A DNA stretch of 64,000 bases, taken from contig NZ_CP177357.1 in assembly GCF_046845755.1 (NCBI RefSeq), positions 3,472,001 through 3,536,000 on the forward strand. Direction: 5' to 3'. The translations under genes and the position numbers were made by a program. This document shows positions 32,253 to 41,774 of the stretch, one piece after another. Under the pieces are notes generated by a model that saw only the letters and a program-made list of their open reading frames with translations, was not told the origin of the DNA and made no database searches. Numbering within the stretch: the stretch's first letter is position 1; every line of letters starts with the position of its first letter. Source of the DNA: Rubrivirga sp046845755 (GTDB lineage: Bacteria; Bacteroidota; Rhodothermia; Rhodothermales; Rubricoccaceae).

Positions 32253-34172
32253 ATGGCCTTGCACACGACCGGCTCTTCGAACGGCGCCCCGCCCCCGAAC
32301 CGGCGTGGCCGCTCGGCCGTCGCCGACCTCACGTTTCAGGAGCGGCTCGGCGCGCTCAAGAACGTCCCGCCGCTGTTCCGTCTGGTCTGGCAGACGAGCC
32401 CCGCGCTGTTCACGGCCAACCTGACCCTGCGCGCGCTCCGGTCCGTGCTGCCGGTGTCGATGCTCTACGTCGGCAAGCTGATCGTCGACGAGGTGGTCCG
32501 ACTGGCAGGCGCGCTCGACGCAGGCGGCGCCGTCGCGGCCGACGGGCTGGCGGCGTGGGCGGGCCCGCTGGAAACGCTCGCGTGGCTGCTGGCGGCCGAG
32601 CTCGGGCTGGCGCTCTTGTCCGACCTGCTCGCGCGCGGGACCTCGCTGTGCGACTCGCTCCTGGGCGACCTGTTCACGAACGAGACGAGCGTCCGGCTCA
32701 TGAAGCACGCGGCCGCGCTCGACTTGGCGCACTTCGAGAACGCCGATTTTTATGACCACCTCGAGCGCGCGCGGCGCCAGACGACCGGCCGGATCGTCCT
32801 CTTGAGCCAGATCTTCGGCCAGGCCCAGGACGCCGTCACCGTCGTCACGCTCGCGATCGGGCTCGCGGCGTACGCGCCGTGGCTGCTGCTGCTGCTGGTC
32901 ATCGCGCTGATCCCGTCCTTCCTGGGCGAGGCCCATTTCAACGCTCAGAGCTACTCGCTGACGTACTCGTGGACCGCCGAGCGCCGCGAGCTCGACTATC
33001 TCCGCTACGTCGGCGCGTCCGACGAGACGGCCAAGGAGGTCAAGGTGTTCGGGCTCAACGACTACCTCGCCGAGCGCTACCGACGGCTGGCGGACGCCTA
33101 CTACCTCGCGAACCGATCGCTGGCGGTCCGGCGCGCGTCGTGGGGCGCGGCGCTCGCGGCCATCGGAAGCCTGGGCTACTACGTCGCCTTCGCCGCCATC
33201 GTGTACCGCACGGCGACGGGCGCGCCGGGCTTCACGATTGGCACGCTGACGTTCCTGGCGGGCGCCTTCAGCCGGGCCCGCGGTCTCCTCCAGGGGATGC
33301 TGTCGGCGTTCTCGACCGTGAGCGGACAGGCGCTGTACTTGGCCGACCTGTTCTCGTTTTTCGAGATCGAACCCGACATCGTCTCGGCGGATGGCGCCGT
33401 CGAGGTCCCCGAGCCGATCCGCGTCGGGTTCGAGTTCCAGAACGTCGGCTTCCGGTACCCCGGCTCCGAGGCCTGGGCCGTGCGCGGGTTGTCGTTCACG
33501 CTCCGTGCCGGCGAGGCGCTGGCGCTCGTCGGCGAGAACGGGGCGGGCAAGACGACGCTCGTCAAGCTGCTCGCGCGCCTGTACGACCCCGACGAGGGCC
33601 GCATCTTGTTGGACGGACGGGACCTGAGGGAGTACGACCTCGCGAGCCTGCGCTCGGCCGTCGGCGTCATCTTCCAGGACTTCGTGCGCTACCACCTCAC
33701 GGCGGCCGAGAACATCGCGGTCGGGCGGATTGAGGCGCGCGAGGACCGGCCCCGCATCGAGGCCGCCGCCGAGCGATCGCTGGCGGACTCGGTCGTGGCC
33801 GAGATGGCGGACGGCTACGAGCAGGTGCTGGGGCGCCGGTTCAAGACGGGCACCGAGCTCTCGGGTGGCCAGTGGCAGAAAGTGGCGCTCGGCCGGGCCT
33901 ACATGCGCGAGGCGCAGCTCCTGATCCTAGACGAGCCCACGGCCGCGCTCGACGCCCGCGCCGAGTTCGAGGTCTTCGAGCGCTTCAAGGACCTCACCGA
34001 AGGCAAGACGGCCGTGCTCATCTCGCACCGGTTCTCGACCGTCCGCATGGCCGACCGCATCCTCGTCCTCGGGGACGGTCGGCTCGAGGAGATCGGCACG
34101 CACGAGGAGCTGCTCGCGGCGGGGCGGCGCTACGCCGAGCTGTTCGAGCTCCAGGCGCAGGGGTACCGATAA
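32253..34172 (+). CDS. ABC transporter, fused permease and ATP-binding protein (exporter type)
   Basis: The protein has 639 residues. Residues 1-35 are hydrophilic. About 40-345 form a six-helix ABC exporter membrane domain (SVLPVSMLYVGKLIVDEV, LLLLLVIALIPSFLG, YYVAFAAIVYRTA). The nucleotide domain has Walker A GENGAGKTT (Lys433), signature ELSGGQWQK, Walker B LLILDEPTAALD and the switch ISHRF. It is a half-transporter that would work as a homodimer. The substrate is unknown; the motif set resembles lipid, peptide or multidrug exporters. No accessory gene adjoins it. A REP-like pair lies immediately downstream. Confidence 0.92.
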   Translation: MALHTTGSSNGAPPPNRRGRSAVADLTFQERLGALKNVPPLFRLVWQTSPALFTANLTLRALRSVLPVSMLYVGKLIVDEVVRLAGALDAGGAVAADGLAAWAGPLETLAWLLAAELGLALLSDLLARGTSLCDSLLGDLFTNETSVRLMKHAAALDLAHFENADFYDHLERARRQTTGRIVLLSQIFGQAQDAVTVVTLAIGLAAYAPWLLLLLVIALIPSFLGEAHFNAQSYSLTYSWTAERRELDYLRYVGASDETAKEVKVFGLNDYLAERYRRLADAYYLANRSLAVRRASWGAALAAIGSLGYYVAFAAIVYRTATGAPGFTIGTLTFLAGAFSRARGLLQGMLSAFSTVSGQALYLADLFSFFEIEPDIVSADGAVEVPEPIRVGFEFQNVGFRYPGSEAWAVRGLSFTLRAGEALALVGENGAGKTTLVKLLARLYDPDEGRILLDGRDLREYDLASLRSAVGVIFQDFVRYHLTAAENIAVGRIEAREDRPRIEAAAERSLADSVVAEMADGYEQVLGRRFKTGTELSGGQWQKVALGRAYMREAQLLILDEPTAALDARAEFEVFERFKDLTEGKTAVLISHRFSTVRMADRILVLGDGRLEEIGTHEELLAAGRRYAELFELQAQGYR

Positions 34173-34230
34173 GGTCCCGGCGTAGGGGTCACGGGCTCGC
34201 GCCAGCAGGCTCGCGGCGATCTCCGACCGA

Positions 34231-34348
34231 TCCTCCCCTCCCGGACGGGAGGGGCCGGGGGAGGGCGACAGGCACAGCGCCAGCAGACCGGCTTGCGCCA
34301 TCAGTGAAGACACCCTCACCCTGTCCCTCTCCCGAGGGGAGAGGGGAC
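34231..34348. repeat. Inverted pair of REP-like hairpin elements
   Basis: Two related hairpins face each other in the 276-nt gap between the ABC transporter and monooxygenase genes. The left one is CCCCTCCCG/CGGGAGGGG (34235-34254), and its minus strand begins CCCTCCCCC. The right one is CCCTCTCCC/GGGAGAGGG (34325-34345), preceded on the plus strand by CCCTCACCC. Each has the layout CCCTCxCCC, then a C-rich stem, a tiny loop and a G-rich arm. Opposed pairs of this kind resemble the BIME units of other bacteria. The rest of the gap shows no gene. Confidence 0.55.
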
Positions 34349-34448
34349 GCCGTAGGTGGCGGGGTGCCTGGGACTCCGCCAGCCTCGCCAGTCCCTTGCC
34401 CCTTGGCGCGGACTCGGAACCGGGGCGGGCATCGGGGATACCGCCGCC

Positions 34449-35936
34449 ATGACTGAACATGTGCACGTGGCCGTCGTCGGGGCCGGCTTCGGCGGGATCG
34501 CGGCGGCCGCCCGACTGATCGCCGACGGCGTCGACTCCCTCATCGTCTTGGAACGGGGTGACGCCATCGGCGGCGTCTGGCGCGACAACATCTACCCCGG
34601 CGCGGCGTGCGACGTCGAGTCGAACCTCTACGAGCTCGCGGCGGCGCCGAACGGCGACTGGTCGCGACGATTCGCGCCCCAGCCCGAGATCCAGGCCTAC
34701 CTCGAACAGACCGCCGAGACGCTCGGCGTGACGCCGCACCTCCGCCTGGGCACGACCGTCGAGCGCGCCGAGTGGGACGCCGACGCGCTCCAGTGGCGCA
34801 TCGAAACCGACCGGGGCGCGTGGACGGCCGACGTCCTCGTCGCGGCGCCAGGCGGGCTCGCCGAGCCCCGGATGCCCGACATCCCGGGCCTGGACACGTT
34901 CGAGGGCGAGACGATGCACACCTCGCGCTGGCGCGACGACGTGGAATTGGAGGGGAAACGGGTGGGCGTCGTCGGCACGGGCGCGTCGGCCGCCCAAGTG
35001 GTGCCGCCCGTGCAGCGCGTCGCGCGCGAGCTGGTGCTCTTTCAGCGGACCGCGCCCTGGGTGATCCCCCGCCGCGACAAACCCATCGCCGACCGCACGC
35101 GGCGCCGGATGGCCGAGGCCGGGTGGATGAAGCGGGCCGTGCGGGGCGCCCTCTACGTCCGCCACGAGGCGCTGGGGCTGGCGTTCCGGCACCCTCGCAT
35201 CGCCGCCTTTGCCGAGGCCGTGCTGGCGCGGCGGCACCTCCGCAAGCAGGTCGCCGACCCCGCGCTCCGGGCCGTCCTCACGCCCGACTTCCGGCTCGGC
35301 TGCAAGCGGCTCCTGCTCTCCGACGACTACTACCCCGCGCTCGCGGCCGACAACGCGACCGTCGTCGACGGCGCGCTCGTCGAGGTGCTCGAGCGCTCGG
35401 GCGTCGGCGCCGACGGGGTCGAGCGGCCACTCGACGTGCTTGTTTTCGCGACGGGCTTCCACGTCCACGACTACCCGTTCGGCGGCCTCGTCGTGGGGCG
35501 CGAGGGGCGGACGCTGGCCGAGACCTGGAGGCCGAGCCCCGTCGCCCACGTCGGGACGACCGTTGCGGGCTTCCCCAACTTTTTCCTGATCCAGGGCCCC
35601 AACACCGGCCTCGGCCACTCGTCGGTGATCCTCACGGCCGAGGCCCAGGTCGAGCACGTCGCGAATGCGCTGGCGGCGATGCGCACGAACGGGCTGGCGG
35701 CGGTCGAGCCGACGGCCGAGGCGCAAGCCGAGTGGGTCGAGGAGGTGGACCGGCTGGGCGAGGGCACGGTGTGGACCGCCGGCGGCTGCGAGTCGTGGTA
35801 CCTCGACGAGACCGGCCGCAACGCGGCCATCTGGCCTGGGTCGGTGCCCGCTTTCCGCCGCCGCGTCGCCCCGTTCGATCCGGCGGACTATACGTTGACC
35901 CCCGCCCATTCCGAGCCCGTCCATGTCCCGGCCTGA
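34449..35936 (+). CDS. Flavin-containing Baeyer-Villiger-type monooxygenase
   Basis: The protein has 495 residues. The FAD motif is VVGAGFGGIAAAARL (9-23), the NADPH motif is VVGTGASAAQ, and the Baeyer-Villiger fingerprint FxGxxxHxxxW reads FEGETMHTSRW. Further family marks are GVWRDNIYPGAACD and VFATGFHVHDYPF. It should insert oxygen next to a ketone to give an ester, using NADPH and oxygen. The ATG at 34449 is chosen because the FAD motif follows at once. It overlaps the next gene by 14 nt. The trio with a hormone-sensitive-lipase-type esterase and an SDR matches the order mymA-lipR-sadH in Mycobacterium tuberculosis. Confidence 0.92.
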   Translation: MTEHVHVAVVGAGFGGIAAAARLIADGVDSLIVLERGDAIGGVWRDNIYPGAACDVESNLYELAAAPNGDWSRRFAPQPEIQAYLEQTAETLGVTPHLRLGTTVERAEWDADALQWRIETDRGAWTADVLVAAPGGLAEPRMPDIPGLDTFEGETMHTSRWRDDVELEGKRVGVVGTGASAAQVVPPVQRVARELVLFQRTAPWVIPRRDKPIADRTRRRMAEAGWMKRAVRGALYVRHEALGLAFRHPRIAAFAEAVLARRHLRKQVADPALRAVLTPDFRLGCKRLLLSDDYYPALAADNATVVDGALVEVLERSGVGADGVERPLDVLVFATGFHVHDYPFGGLVVGREGRTLAETWRPSPVAHVGTTVAGFPNFFLIQGPNTGLGHSSVILTAEAQVEHVANALAAMRTNGLAAVEPTAEAQAEWVEEVDRLGEGTVWTAGGCESWYLDETGRNAAIWPGSVPAFRRRVAPFDPADYTLTPAHSEPVHVPA

Positions 35937-36957
35937 CGCCCCGTCCCCCGCCGAGCGCGCCCGTGGCGCTGGCGCCCGCGCACTGCAATGGCTCCCCGAG
36001 CCGGCCCTGCGCGCCCTCGCGGGCCCGCCCGACACGGTCGACGGCCAGACGTTCGACGCGGGCATCCAGGCGATCCTCCGCCTCAACCCGCGCGACGGCG
36101 ACGAGGCGACGACGGTCCGCACCGACCCGCAGGCGGCACGCGCACGCTTCCACCGCGAGATCGTCGCCATCCGGGGCACGCCCACCGCCGTCGGGTCCGT
36201 CGAGGACCTGACCGTCGACGGCGCCGACGGCCGGCTGGCGGCGCGGCTGTATCGGCCAGCGGGCCTCACGCGACCGCCACTCACCGTCTACTTCCACGGC
36301 GGCGGGTTCGTCGAGGGCGACCTCGACACGACCGACGAGCTGTGCCGCGTGCTGTGCCGCCAGGCCGGCCACGCCGTCTTGAGCATCGACTACCGGCTGG
36401 CGCCCGAGCACCCCTTCCCCGCCGCTGCCGACGACGCGATCGCCGCGTTCCGGTGGGCCCAGGGCGAGGGGTTGGCGGGGACGGTCGCCGTGGCGGGCGA
36501 CAGCGCGGGCGGAAACCTGGCGGCGGTCGTCGCCCAGCAGTGTGCCGACGACGCGCCGCCCGTCGCCCAACTCCTGATCTACCCGGCGACCGACACGCCG
36601 ACGTGGCGGCCCTCGCGCGACTTGTTCGACGGCTACCTCTTGCCCGACGCCTTGCGCGCCGCCTTTTTCGAAACCTACGCCGACGGCGCCGACCCGACGG
36701 ACCCGCGCCTGTCGCCGATGTACGGCCGCCTCGCCGGGCTCGCGCCCGCGCTCGTGGTCACCGCCGGGTTCGACGTGCTCCGCGACGAGGGTGAGGCGTA
36801 CGCGCGTGCGCTCCGCGCTGCCGGCACGCCGACCGACCTCTACCGCCAGCCCAGCCTCCCGCACGGGTTCGCCCAGCTGACGCCCATCAACCGCGCCTCG
36901 CGCCGGGCGACCGTGGCGCTCGCGCGGCACTGGCGCCAGTTCGTGGCCGGACTGTGA
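35923..36957 (+). CDS. Alpha/beta hydrolase, hormone-sensitive lipase family esterase
   Basis: The protein has 344 residues. The oxyanion motif HGGGF (YFHGGGFVEGD) and the nucleophile elbow GDSAGG with Ser194 are typical of HSL-family carboxylesterases. The acid is in GFDVLRDEG and the histidine in LPHGFAQL. It starts inside the monooxygenase gene (14-nt overlap) and ends in a 4-nt GTGA overlap with the SDR, so the three are coupled in translation. The natural reading is that it hydrolyses the ester made by the monooxygenase; the substrate chain length cannot be told. Confidence 0.92.
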   Translation: MSRPDAPSPAERARGAGARALQWLPEPALRALAGPPDTVDGQTFDAGIQAILRLNPRDGDEATTVRTDPQAARARFHREIVAIRGTPTAVGSVEDLTVDGADGRLAARLYRPAGLTRPPLTVYFHGGGFVEGDLDTTDELCRVLCRQAGHAVLSIDYRLAPEHPFPAAADDAIAAFRWAQGEGLAGTVAVAGDSAGGNLAAVVAQQCADDAPPVAQLLIYPATDTPTWRPSRDLFDGYLLPDALRAAFFETYADGADPTDPRLSPMYGRLAGLAPALVVTAGFDVLRDEGEAYARALRAAGTPTDLYRQPSLPHGFAQLTPINRASRRATVALARHWRQFVAGL

Positions 36958-37784
36958 CGCGCCTCGACCTCTCGACGGCCGTCGCCGTCGTGACGGGCGC
37001 CGCCTCGGGCATCGGCCGGGCGACGGCGCTCGCGCTCGCCGCGCGCGGGGCCGCGCTGGCGCTGGTCGACCGCGACGCCCCTGCGCTGGCGGAGGCCGCG
37101 AGCGGAGCGCGAGCGCTGGGGGTGGAGGTGTCAGAGCACGTCGTGGACGTGTCGGACACCGACGCCGTCGCCGCGCTACCGCAAGCCGTGGTCGCCGCGC
37201 ACGGGCGCGCGAGCGTTCTGGTGAACGCGGCGGGCGTGGCGCTCGTCGGCCGGTTCGAGGAGCTGGCGATGGGCGAGATCCGCGACCTGTTCGAGGTCAA
37301 TTTTTTTGGTCTCGTGGGGCTGACGCATGCGTTTCTGCCGGTCCTCCAGCGCGAGCCGGATGCCCAGATCGTGAACGTGTCGAGCCTGTTCGGGATCGTC
37401 GCGCCCGCCGAGCAGACCGCGTACGCGGCGTCCAAGTTTGCCGTCCGCGGCTTTTCCGAGTCGCTGCGCCACGAGCTGGCGGGGACGGGCGTCGGCGTGA
37501 CCGTCGTCCACCCAGGCGGCGTCGCGACGAACATCTCGAAGCGGGCCCGGATCGCGGCGGGCGCGGACGCCGAGTCGGCGGCCCGCGTCAACGGCCGGTT
37601 CGAGCGGGCCTTCCTGACGACGCCGCCCGAGACGGTCGGCCGGGCGATTGCGGACGCCGTCGAACGGCGCAAGCCCCGGCTGCTGGTGGCGAAGGGCGCG
37701 CGAGCGGGGGCCCTCCTTCAGCGGCTGATGCCGGTGGGCTACTGGCGCCTGCTGGCGCCGGGCTTCGAGCGGCTGCGGCGGTAG
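36954..37784 (+). CDS. SDR family oxidoreductase of the monooxygenase operon
   Basis: The protein has 276 residues from a GTG start at 36954 that overlaps the esterase stop (GTGA). It has the cofactor motif TGAASGIG, NAAG, VNVSSLFG, and YAASK with Tyr157 and Lys161, followed by VHPGGVATNI. The aspartate after the second strand (LVDRDAPAL) favours NAD over NADP. It may oxidise an alcohol to the ketone taken by the monooxygenase or act on a product alcohol. A small hairpin and a fresh promoter follow, closing the operon. Confidence 0.9.
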   Translation: MTRLDLSTAVAVVTGAASGIGRATALALAARGAALALVDRDAPALAEAASGARALGVEVSEHVVDVSDTDAVAALPQAVVAAHGRASVLVNAAGVALVGRFEELAMGEIRDLFEVNFFGLVGLTHAFLPVLQREPDAQIVNVSSLFGIVAPAEQTAYAASKFAVRGFSESLRHELAGTGVGVTVVHPGGVATNISKRARIAAGADAESAARVNGRFERAFLTTPPETVGRAIADAVERRKPRLLVAKGARAGALLQRLMPVGYWRLLAPGFERLRR

Positions 37785-37797
37785 GCACGCCCGCGCG

Positions 37798-37820
37798 GCC
37801 GGGGCCCGTTCCGCCCCGGC
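37798..37820 (+). terminator. Hairpin ending the monooxygenase operon
   Basis: A 7-bp stem GCCGGGG / CCCCGGC (37798-37804 and 37814-37820) with a 9-nt loop lies 14 nt after the SDR stop and directly abuts the next promoter box. No T tract is present, so termination efficiency is uncertain. Confidence 0.4.
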
Positions 37821-37821
37821 G

Positions 37822-37829
37822 TAGGTTCT
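37822..37829 (+). promoter_or_regulatory. Likely -7 promoter box TAGGTTCT for the second FKBP gene
   Basis: The box lies 23 nt before the ATG at 37853, immediately after the operon-ending hairpin, which supports a new transcription unit here. Confidence 0.45.
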
Positions 37830-37852
37830 CCCCCCACCCAATTCTTTCCCCG

Positions 37853-38206
37853 ATGTCTCCGATTCTGTCCGGGCGCACCACCCTCCCCCTGTTGCTCGGC
37901 CTCCTGCTGGCGACCGCCGCCTGCGACTCCGGCGAAACGGTCGCCGAGGCCAACAGTCGGGTCGTCGTGTCGTACGTCGGCACGCTTGCGGACGGGACGG
38001 TGTTCGACCAGAACCCGAGAGCCACGTTCACCCTCGACTCCAGCCTGATCTCAGGCTTCCGCAACGCGGTCATTGGGATGTCGACCGGCGAGACACGGAC
38101 GTTCGACATCCCACCGGAGGACGCCTATGGCGCGGCCGGGAGACCCCCCGCGATTCCGCCGGACGCCACGTTGACGTTCCAGGTCACCCTCCTCGACATC
38201 CTCTAA
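37853..38206 (+). CDS. FKBP-type peptidyl-prolyl isomerase lipoprotein (second of three)
   Basis: The protein has 117 residues. A signal with lipobox ATAAC leads, after about 10 residues, to an FKBP domain (VVVSYVGTLADGTVFDQN, LISGFRNAVIGMSTGE, FDIPPEDAYG, IPPDATLTFQVTLLDIL). The pocket Phe-Asp, Phe in SGF and Ile-Pro-Pro are present. It precedes the M3 peptidase lipoprotein gene by 14 nt, so the two probably share a transcript: a folding helper and an oligopeptidase in the same envelope compartment. Confidence 0.92.
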   Translation: MSPILSGRTTLPLLLGLLLATAACDSGETVAEANSRVVVSYVGTLADGTVFDQNPRATFTLDSSLISGFRNAVIGMSTGETRTFDIPPEDAYGAAGRPPAIPPDATLTFQVTLLDIL

Positions 38207-38220
38207 ACCGACCTCCACGC

Positions 38221-40368
38221 ATGCGCCTGCCCTTCCTCGCCTTGCTGGCGGCCCTCGCGGGCTGCTCGGCCGCCCCGCCCGCCGACGCCCCCGACATGAC
38301 GCCTCAGACGGATAACCTTTTGCTGGCGGAGTACGCCGGCCCCTACGGCGGCGTCCCGGCGTTCGACCGGATGGACCTCGACCTGCTCGAGCCCGCCATC
38401 GAGGCCGGCATGGCCGCGCACCTCGCCGAGATCGACGCCATCGCCGGCAACCCGGCCGCGCCGACGTTCCAGAACACGATCGTCGCGATGGAGGCGGCCG
38501 GCAAGCCGCTCGACAACGCATTCACGTACTACGGCATCTGGAGCTCGAACCTGTCCTCGCCGGAGTTCCGCGAGATCCAGGGGCGGCTGGCGCCCAAGCT
38601 CTCCGAGTACGGCACGGCCATCACCCAGAACGCCGCCCTCTTCGACCGCGTCCGCGCCGTCTACGACGCGCGCGCGACGCTGGGGCTGGCGCCCGACGAG
38701 GTCCGGCTCGTGGAGCTGGTCTACGACGGGTTCGCCCGCAACGGCGCCACGCTGACGGGCGCCGCCAAGGAGCGCTACGCGGCCATCGACAAGCGGCTCG
38801 CGGAGCTGTACACCGACTTCGGCAACCACGTGCTCGCCGACGAGGAGGGCTACGTGACGTACCTCGACGACAGCCAGCTCTCGGGCCTGAGCGACTCGTA
38901 CATCGCGGCAGCGGCGGCCGCCGCTGAGGAGCGGGGCCGGCCCGGCGCGTACGCCGTCACCAACTCGCGGTCGTCGATGGACCCGTTCCTGACGTACTCC
39001 GACGAGCGCGACTTGCGCGAGACGGTCTGGCGGACGTACTACAGCCGCGGCGACAACGGCGACGAGAACGACAACAACGCGATCATCGCCGAGATCCTCC
39101 AGCTCCGCGACGAGCGCGTGGGCCTGCTCGGCTACGACGACTATGCGACGTGGCGCTTGGAAGACCGGATGGCCAAGACGCCCGAGCGCGCCATGGACCT
39201 GATGCTCAACGTCTGGCCCGCCGCCATCGCCCGCGTCGCCGAGGAGGTGGCCGACATGCAGGCCGTCGCGGATGCTCGGGGCGACGGCATCACGATCGAG
39301 ACCTGGGACTACCGCTACTACGCCGAAAAGGTGCGGCTCGACCGCTACGCCCTCGACTCCGACGAGGTCAAGCAGTACCTCCAGCTCGACAACCTCGTCC
39401 CGGCGATGTTCTACGTGGCCGGCGAGCTGTTCGGGTTCGAGTTCTCGCCGGTCGCGGAGGGCACCGTCCCCGTCTTCCACCCGGACGTGACGGTCTACGA
39501 GGTGACCGACCGCGAGTCGGGTGACTTCGTCGGCTTGTGGTACCTCGACCCGTTCGCGCGGCGCGGCAAGCGGTCGGGCGCCTGGGCGACCACGTACCGC
39601 AGCCACACCACGTTCGAGGGCCCGAAGACCGTGCTCGCGTCGAACAACTCGAACTTCGTCAAGGGCGCCCCGGGCGAGCCCGTCCTCATCTCGTTCGACG
39701 ACGCCGAGACGCTCTTCCACGAGTTCGGCCACGCCCTGCACTTTCTGGCGTCGGACGTCACGTACCCGACGCTGAACGGTGGCGTCCGCGACTACACCGA
39801 GTTCCAGAGCCAGCTCCTGGAGCGCTGGTTGCTGACCGACCCTGTCATCGACACCTACCTCGTCCACGCCGAGACCGGCGAGCCGATGCCGGACGAGCTC
39901 GTCGCCAAGATCAAGCGGGCCGCGACGTTCAACCAGGGGTTCTCGACGGCCGAGTACCTCGCGTCCGCGCTCATCGACCTCAAGCTCCACACGCTCGACG
40001 ACTACTCGGACCTCGACCCCGACGCCTTCGAGCGCGAGACGCTGGCGGAGCTCGGGATGCCGTCCGAGATCGTGATGCGCCACCGGACGCCCCACTTCGG
40101 GCACGTCTTCTCCGGCGAGGGCTACGCGACGGGCTACTACGGCTACCTCTGGGCCGACGTGCTCACGTCCGACGCCGCCGAGGCCTTTGCCGAGGCGCCC
40201 GGCGGGTTCTACGACCCCGAGGTCTCGGCCCGACTCGTGGAGTATCTCTTCGCGCCGCGCAATGCCATCGATCCCGCCGAGGCGTACCGCTTGTTCCGCG
40301 GCCGCGACGCGGGCATCGCCCCGCTCATGCGCGACCGCGGCTTCCCGATCCCCGAGGGCGTCGAGTAG
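38221..40368 (+). CDS. M3 family zinc oligopeptidase / peptidyl-dipeptidase lipoprotein
   Basis: The protein has 715 residues, the usual length of Dcp/oligopeptidase A enzymes plus a lipoprotein signal (LALLAALAGCSA). The metal site is HEFGH (His500, Glu501, His504), with the downstream zinc glutamate in DYTEFQSQLLERW. Other family sequence includes PFARRGKRSGAW and MRHRTPHFGHVFSGEGYATGY-like product-site residues. It degrades short peptides in the periplasm. It is co-transcribed with the FKBP gene 14 nt upstream. A strong hairpin follows. Confidence 0.94.
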   Translation: MRLPFLALLAALAGCSAAPPADAPDMTPQTDNLLLAEYAGPYGGVPAFDRMDLDLLEPAIEAGMAAHLAEIDAIAGNPAAPTFQNTIVAMEAAGKPLDNAFTYYGIWSSNLSSPEFREIQGRLAPKLSEYGTAITQNAALFDRVRAVYDARATLGLAPDEVRLVELVYDGFARNGATLTGAAKERYAAIDKRLAELYTDFGNHVLADEEGYVTYLDDSQLSGLSDSYIAAAAAAAEERGRPGAYAVTNSRSSMDPFLTYSDERDLRETVWRTYYSRGDNGDENDNNAIIAEILQLRDERVGLLGYDDYATWRLEDRMAKTPERAMDLMLNVWPAAIARVAEEVADMQAVADARGDGITIETWDYRYYAEKVRLDRYALDSDEVKQYLQLDNLVPAMFYVAGELFGFEFSPVAEGTVPVFHPDVTVYEVTDRESGDFVGLWYLDPFARRGKRSGAWATTYRSHTTFEGPKTVLASNNSNFVKGAPGEPVLISFDDAETLFHEFGHALHFLASDVTYPTLNGGVRDYTEFQSQLLERWLLTDPVIDTYLVHAETGEPMPDELVAKIKRAATFNQGFSTAEYLASALIDLKLHTLDDYSDLDPDAFERETLAELGMPSEIVMRHRTPHFGHVFSGEGYATGYYGYLWADVLTSDAAEAFAEAPGGFYDPEVSARLVEYLFAPRNAIDPAEAYRLFRGRDAGIAPLMRDRGFPIPEGVE

Positions 40369-40390
40369 CCTGCGATCGGTCGTCGGCGAT

Positions 40391-40421
40391 CGGCCCCGTC
40401 CCCTGCCTGGGGGCGGGGCCG
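40391..40421 (+). terminator. Terminator-like hairpin after the M3 peptidase
   Basis: The stem CGGCCCCG-T-CCCC pairs with GGGG-G-CGGGGCCG across 40391-40403 and 40409-40421, allowing one G-T pair, with loop TGCCT. It is followed by GTTTG, a weak tract, 23 nt after the stop codon. Confidence 0.6.
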
Positions 40422-40505
40422 GTTTGTGAGGGCCTGCCACCGCACCGAGATGCGTGGACCCGCGAGCCAATGGGCGTTGTTCACGGCGCCCCTCTCCCCT
40501 CTCCG

Positions 40506-41165
<660 letters not shown>

Positions 41166-41230
41166 GATGCGGGCCGCGCGGATCGATGGCGGCGGGCGTC
41201 CGTGAGAGCCCTCCACCTCTTCTGCCTCTC

Positions 41231-41767
41231 ATGCCCACCACGCCCCTCCCCCGCCAGCCCGCCCCCGACCTCACCGTCGACACGCTCGACGGCGACACGT
41301 GGCGGCTCGCCGACCAGTCGCCCGAGACGTTCACGCTCGTGATTGCCTACCGCGGGCTTCACTGCCCCGTCTGCAAGAGCTACCTCGAAACGCTCGCCGA
41401 GGTCCGCGGCGACTACGCCGAGCGCGGCGTCGACGTCATCGCCGTGAGCATGGACTCGGCCGCGCGGGCGCGGAAGGCGCGGATGGACTGGGCCGTCGAG
41501 GGCGTGCCCATCGGGTACGGGATGACCGAGGAGACGGCCCGCGCCTGGGGCCTGTACCTCAGCGACGGCATCAAGGACGGCGAGCCCGATCGGTTCAGCG
41601 AGCCCGGCTTCTTTCTCGTCCGCCCGGACGGGACGCTGTACTACGCGGCCGTCAACTCGGCGCCGTGGGGCCGCCCGCACCTGCCATCGTTCCTCAAGAC
41701 GGTCGACTTCGTTGTCGAGAAGGACTACCCGGCGCGCGGCGAGGTGGGCGCAGCGGTCGCGGCGTAG
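41231..41767 (+). CDS. Peroxiredoxin-like redoxin (AhpC/TSA family)
   Basis: The protein has 178 residues in the thioredoxin fold. The active site is GLHCPVCKSYL with Cys45 and Cys48, a CxxC rather than the single-Cys PxxxT/SxxC of true peroxiredoxins. It is followed by VIAVSMDSAARA and the cis-Pro region GFFLVRPDG. No signal peptide is present from the ATG at 41231. It may reduce peroxides or disulfides in the cytosol. It ends 7 nt from the convergent CehA-type gene. Confidence 0.82.
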   Translation: MPTTPLPRQPAPDLTVDTLDGDTWRLADQSPETFTLVIAYRGLHCPVCKSYLETLAEVRGDYAERGVDVIAVSMDSAARARKARMDWAVEGVPIGYGMTEETARAWGLYLSDGIKDGEPDRFSEPGFFLVRPDGTLYYAAVNSAPWGRPHLPSFLKTVDFVVEKDYPARGEVGAAVAA

Positions 41768-41774
41768 GCCCCCG

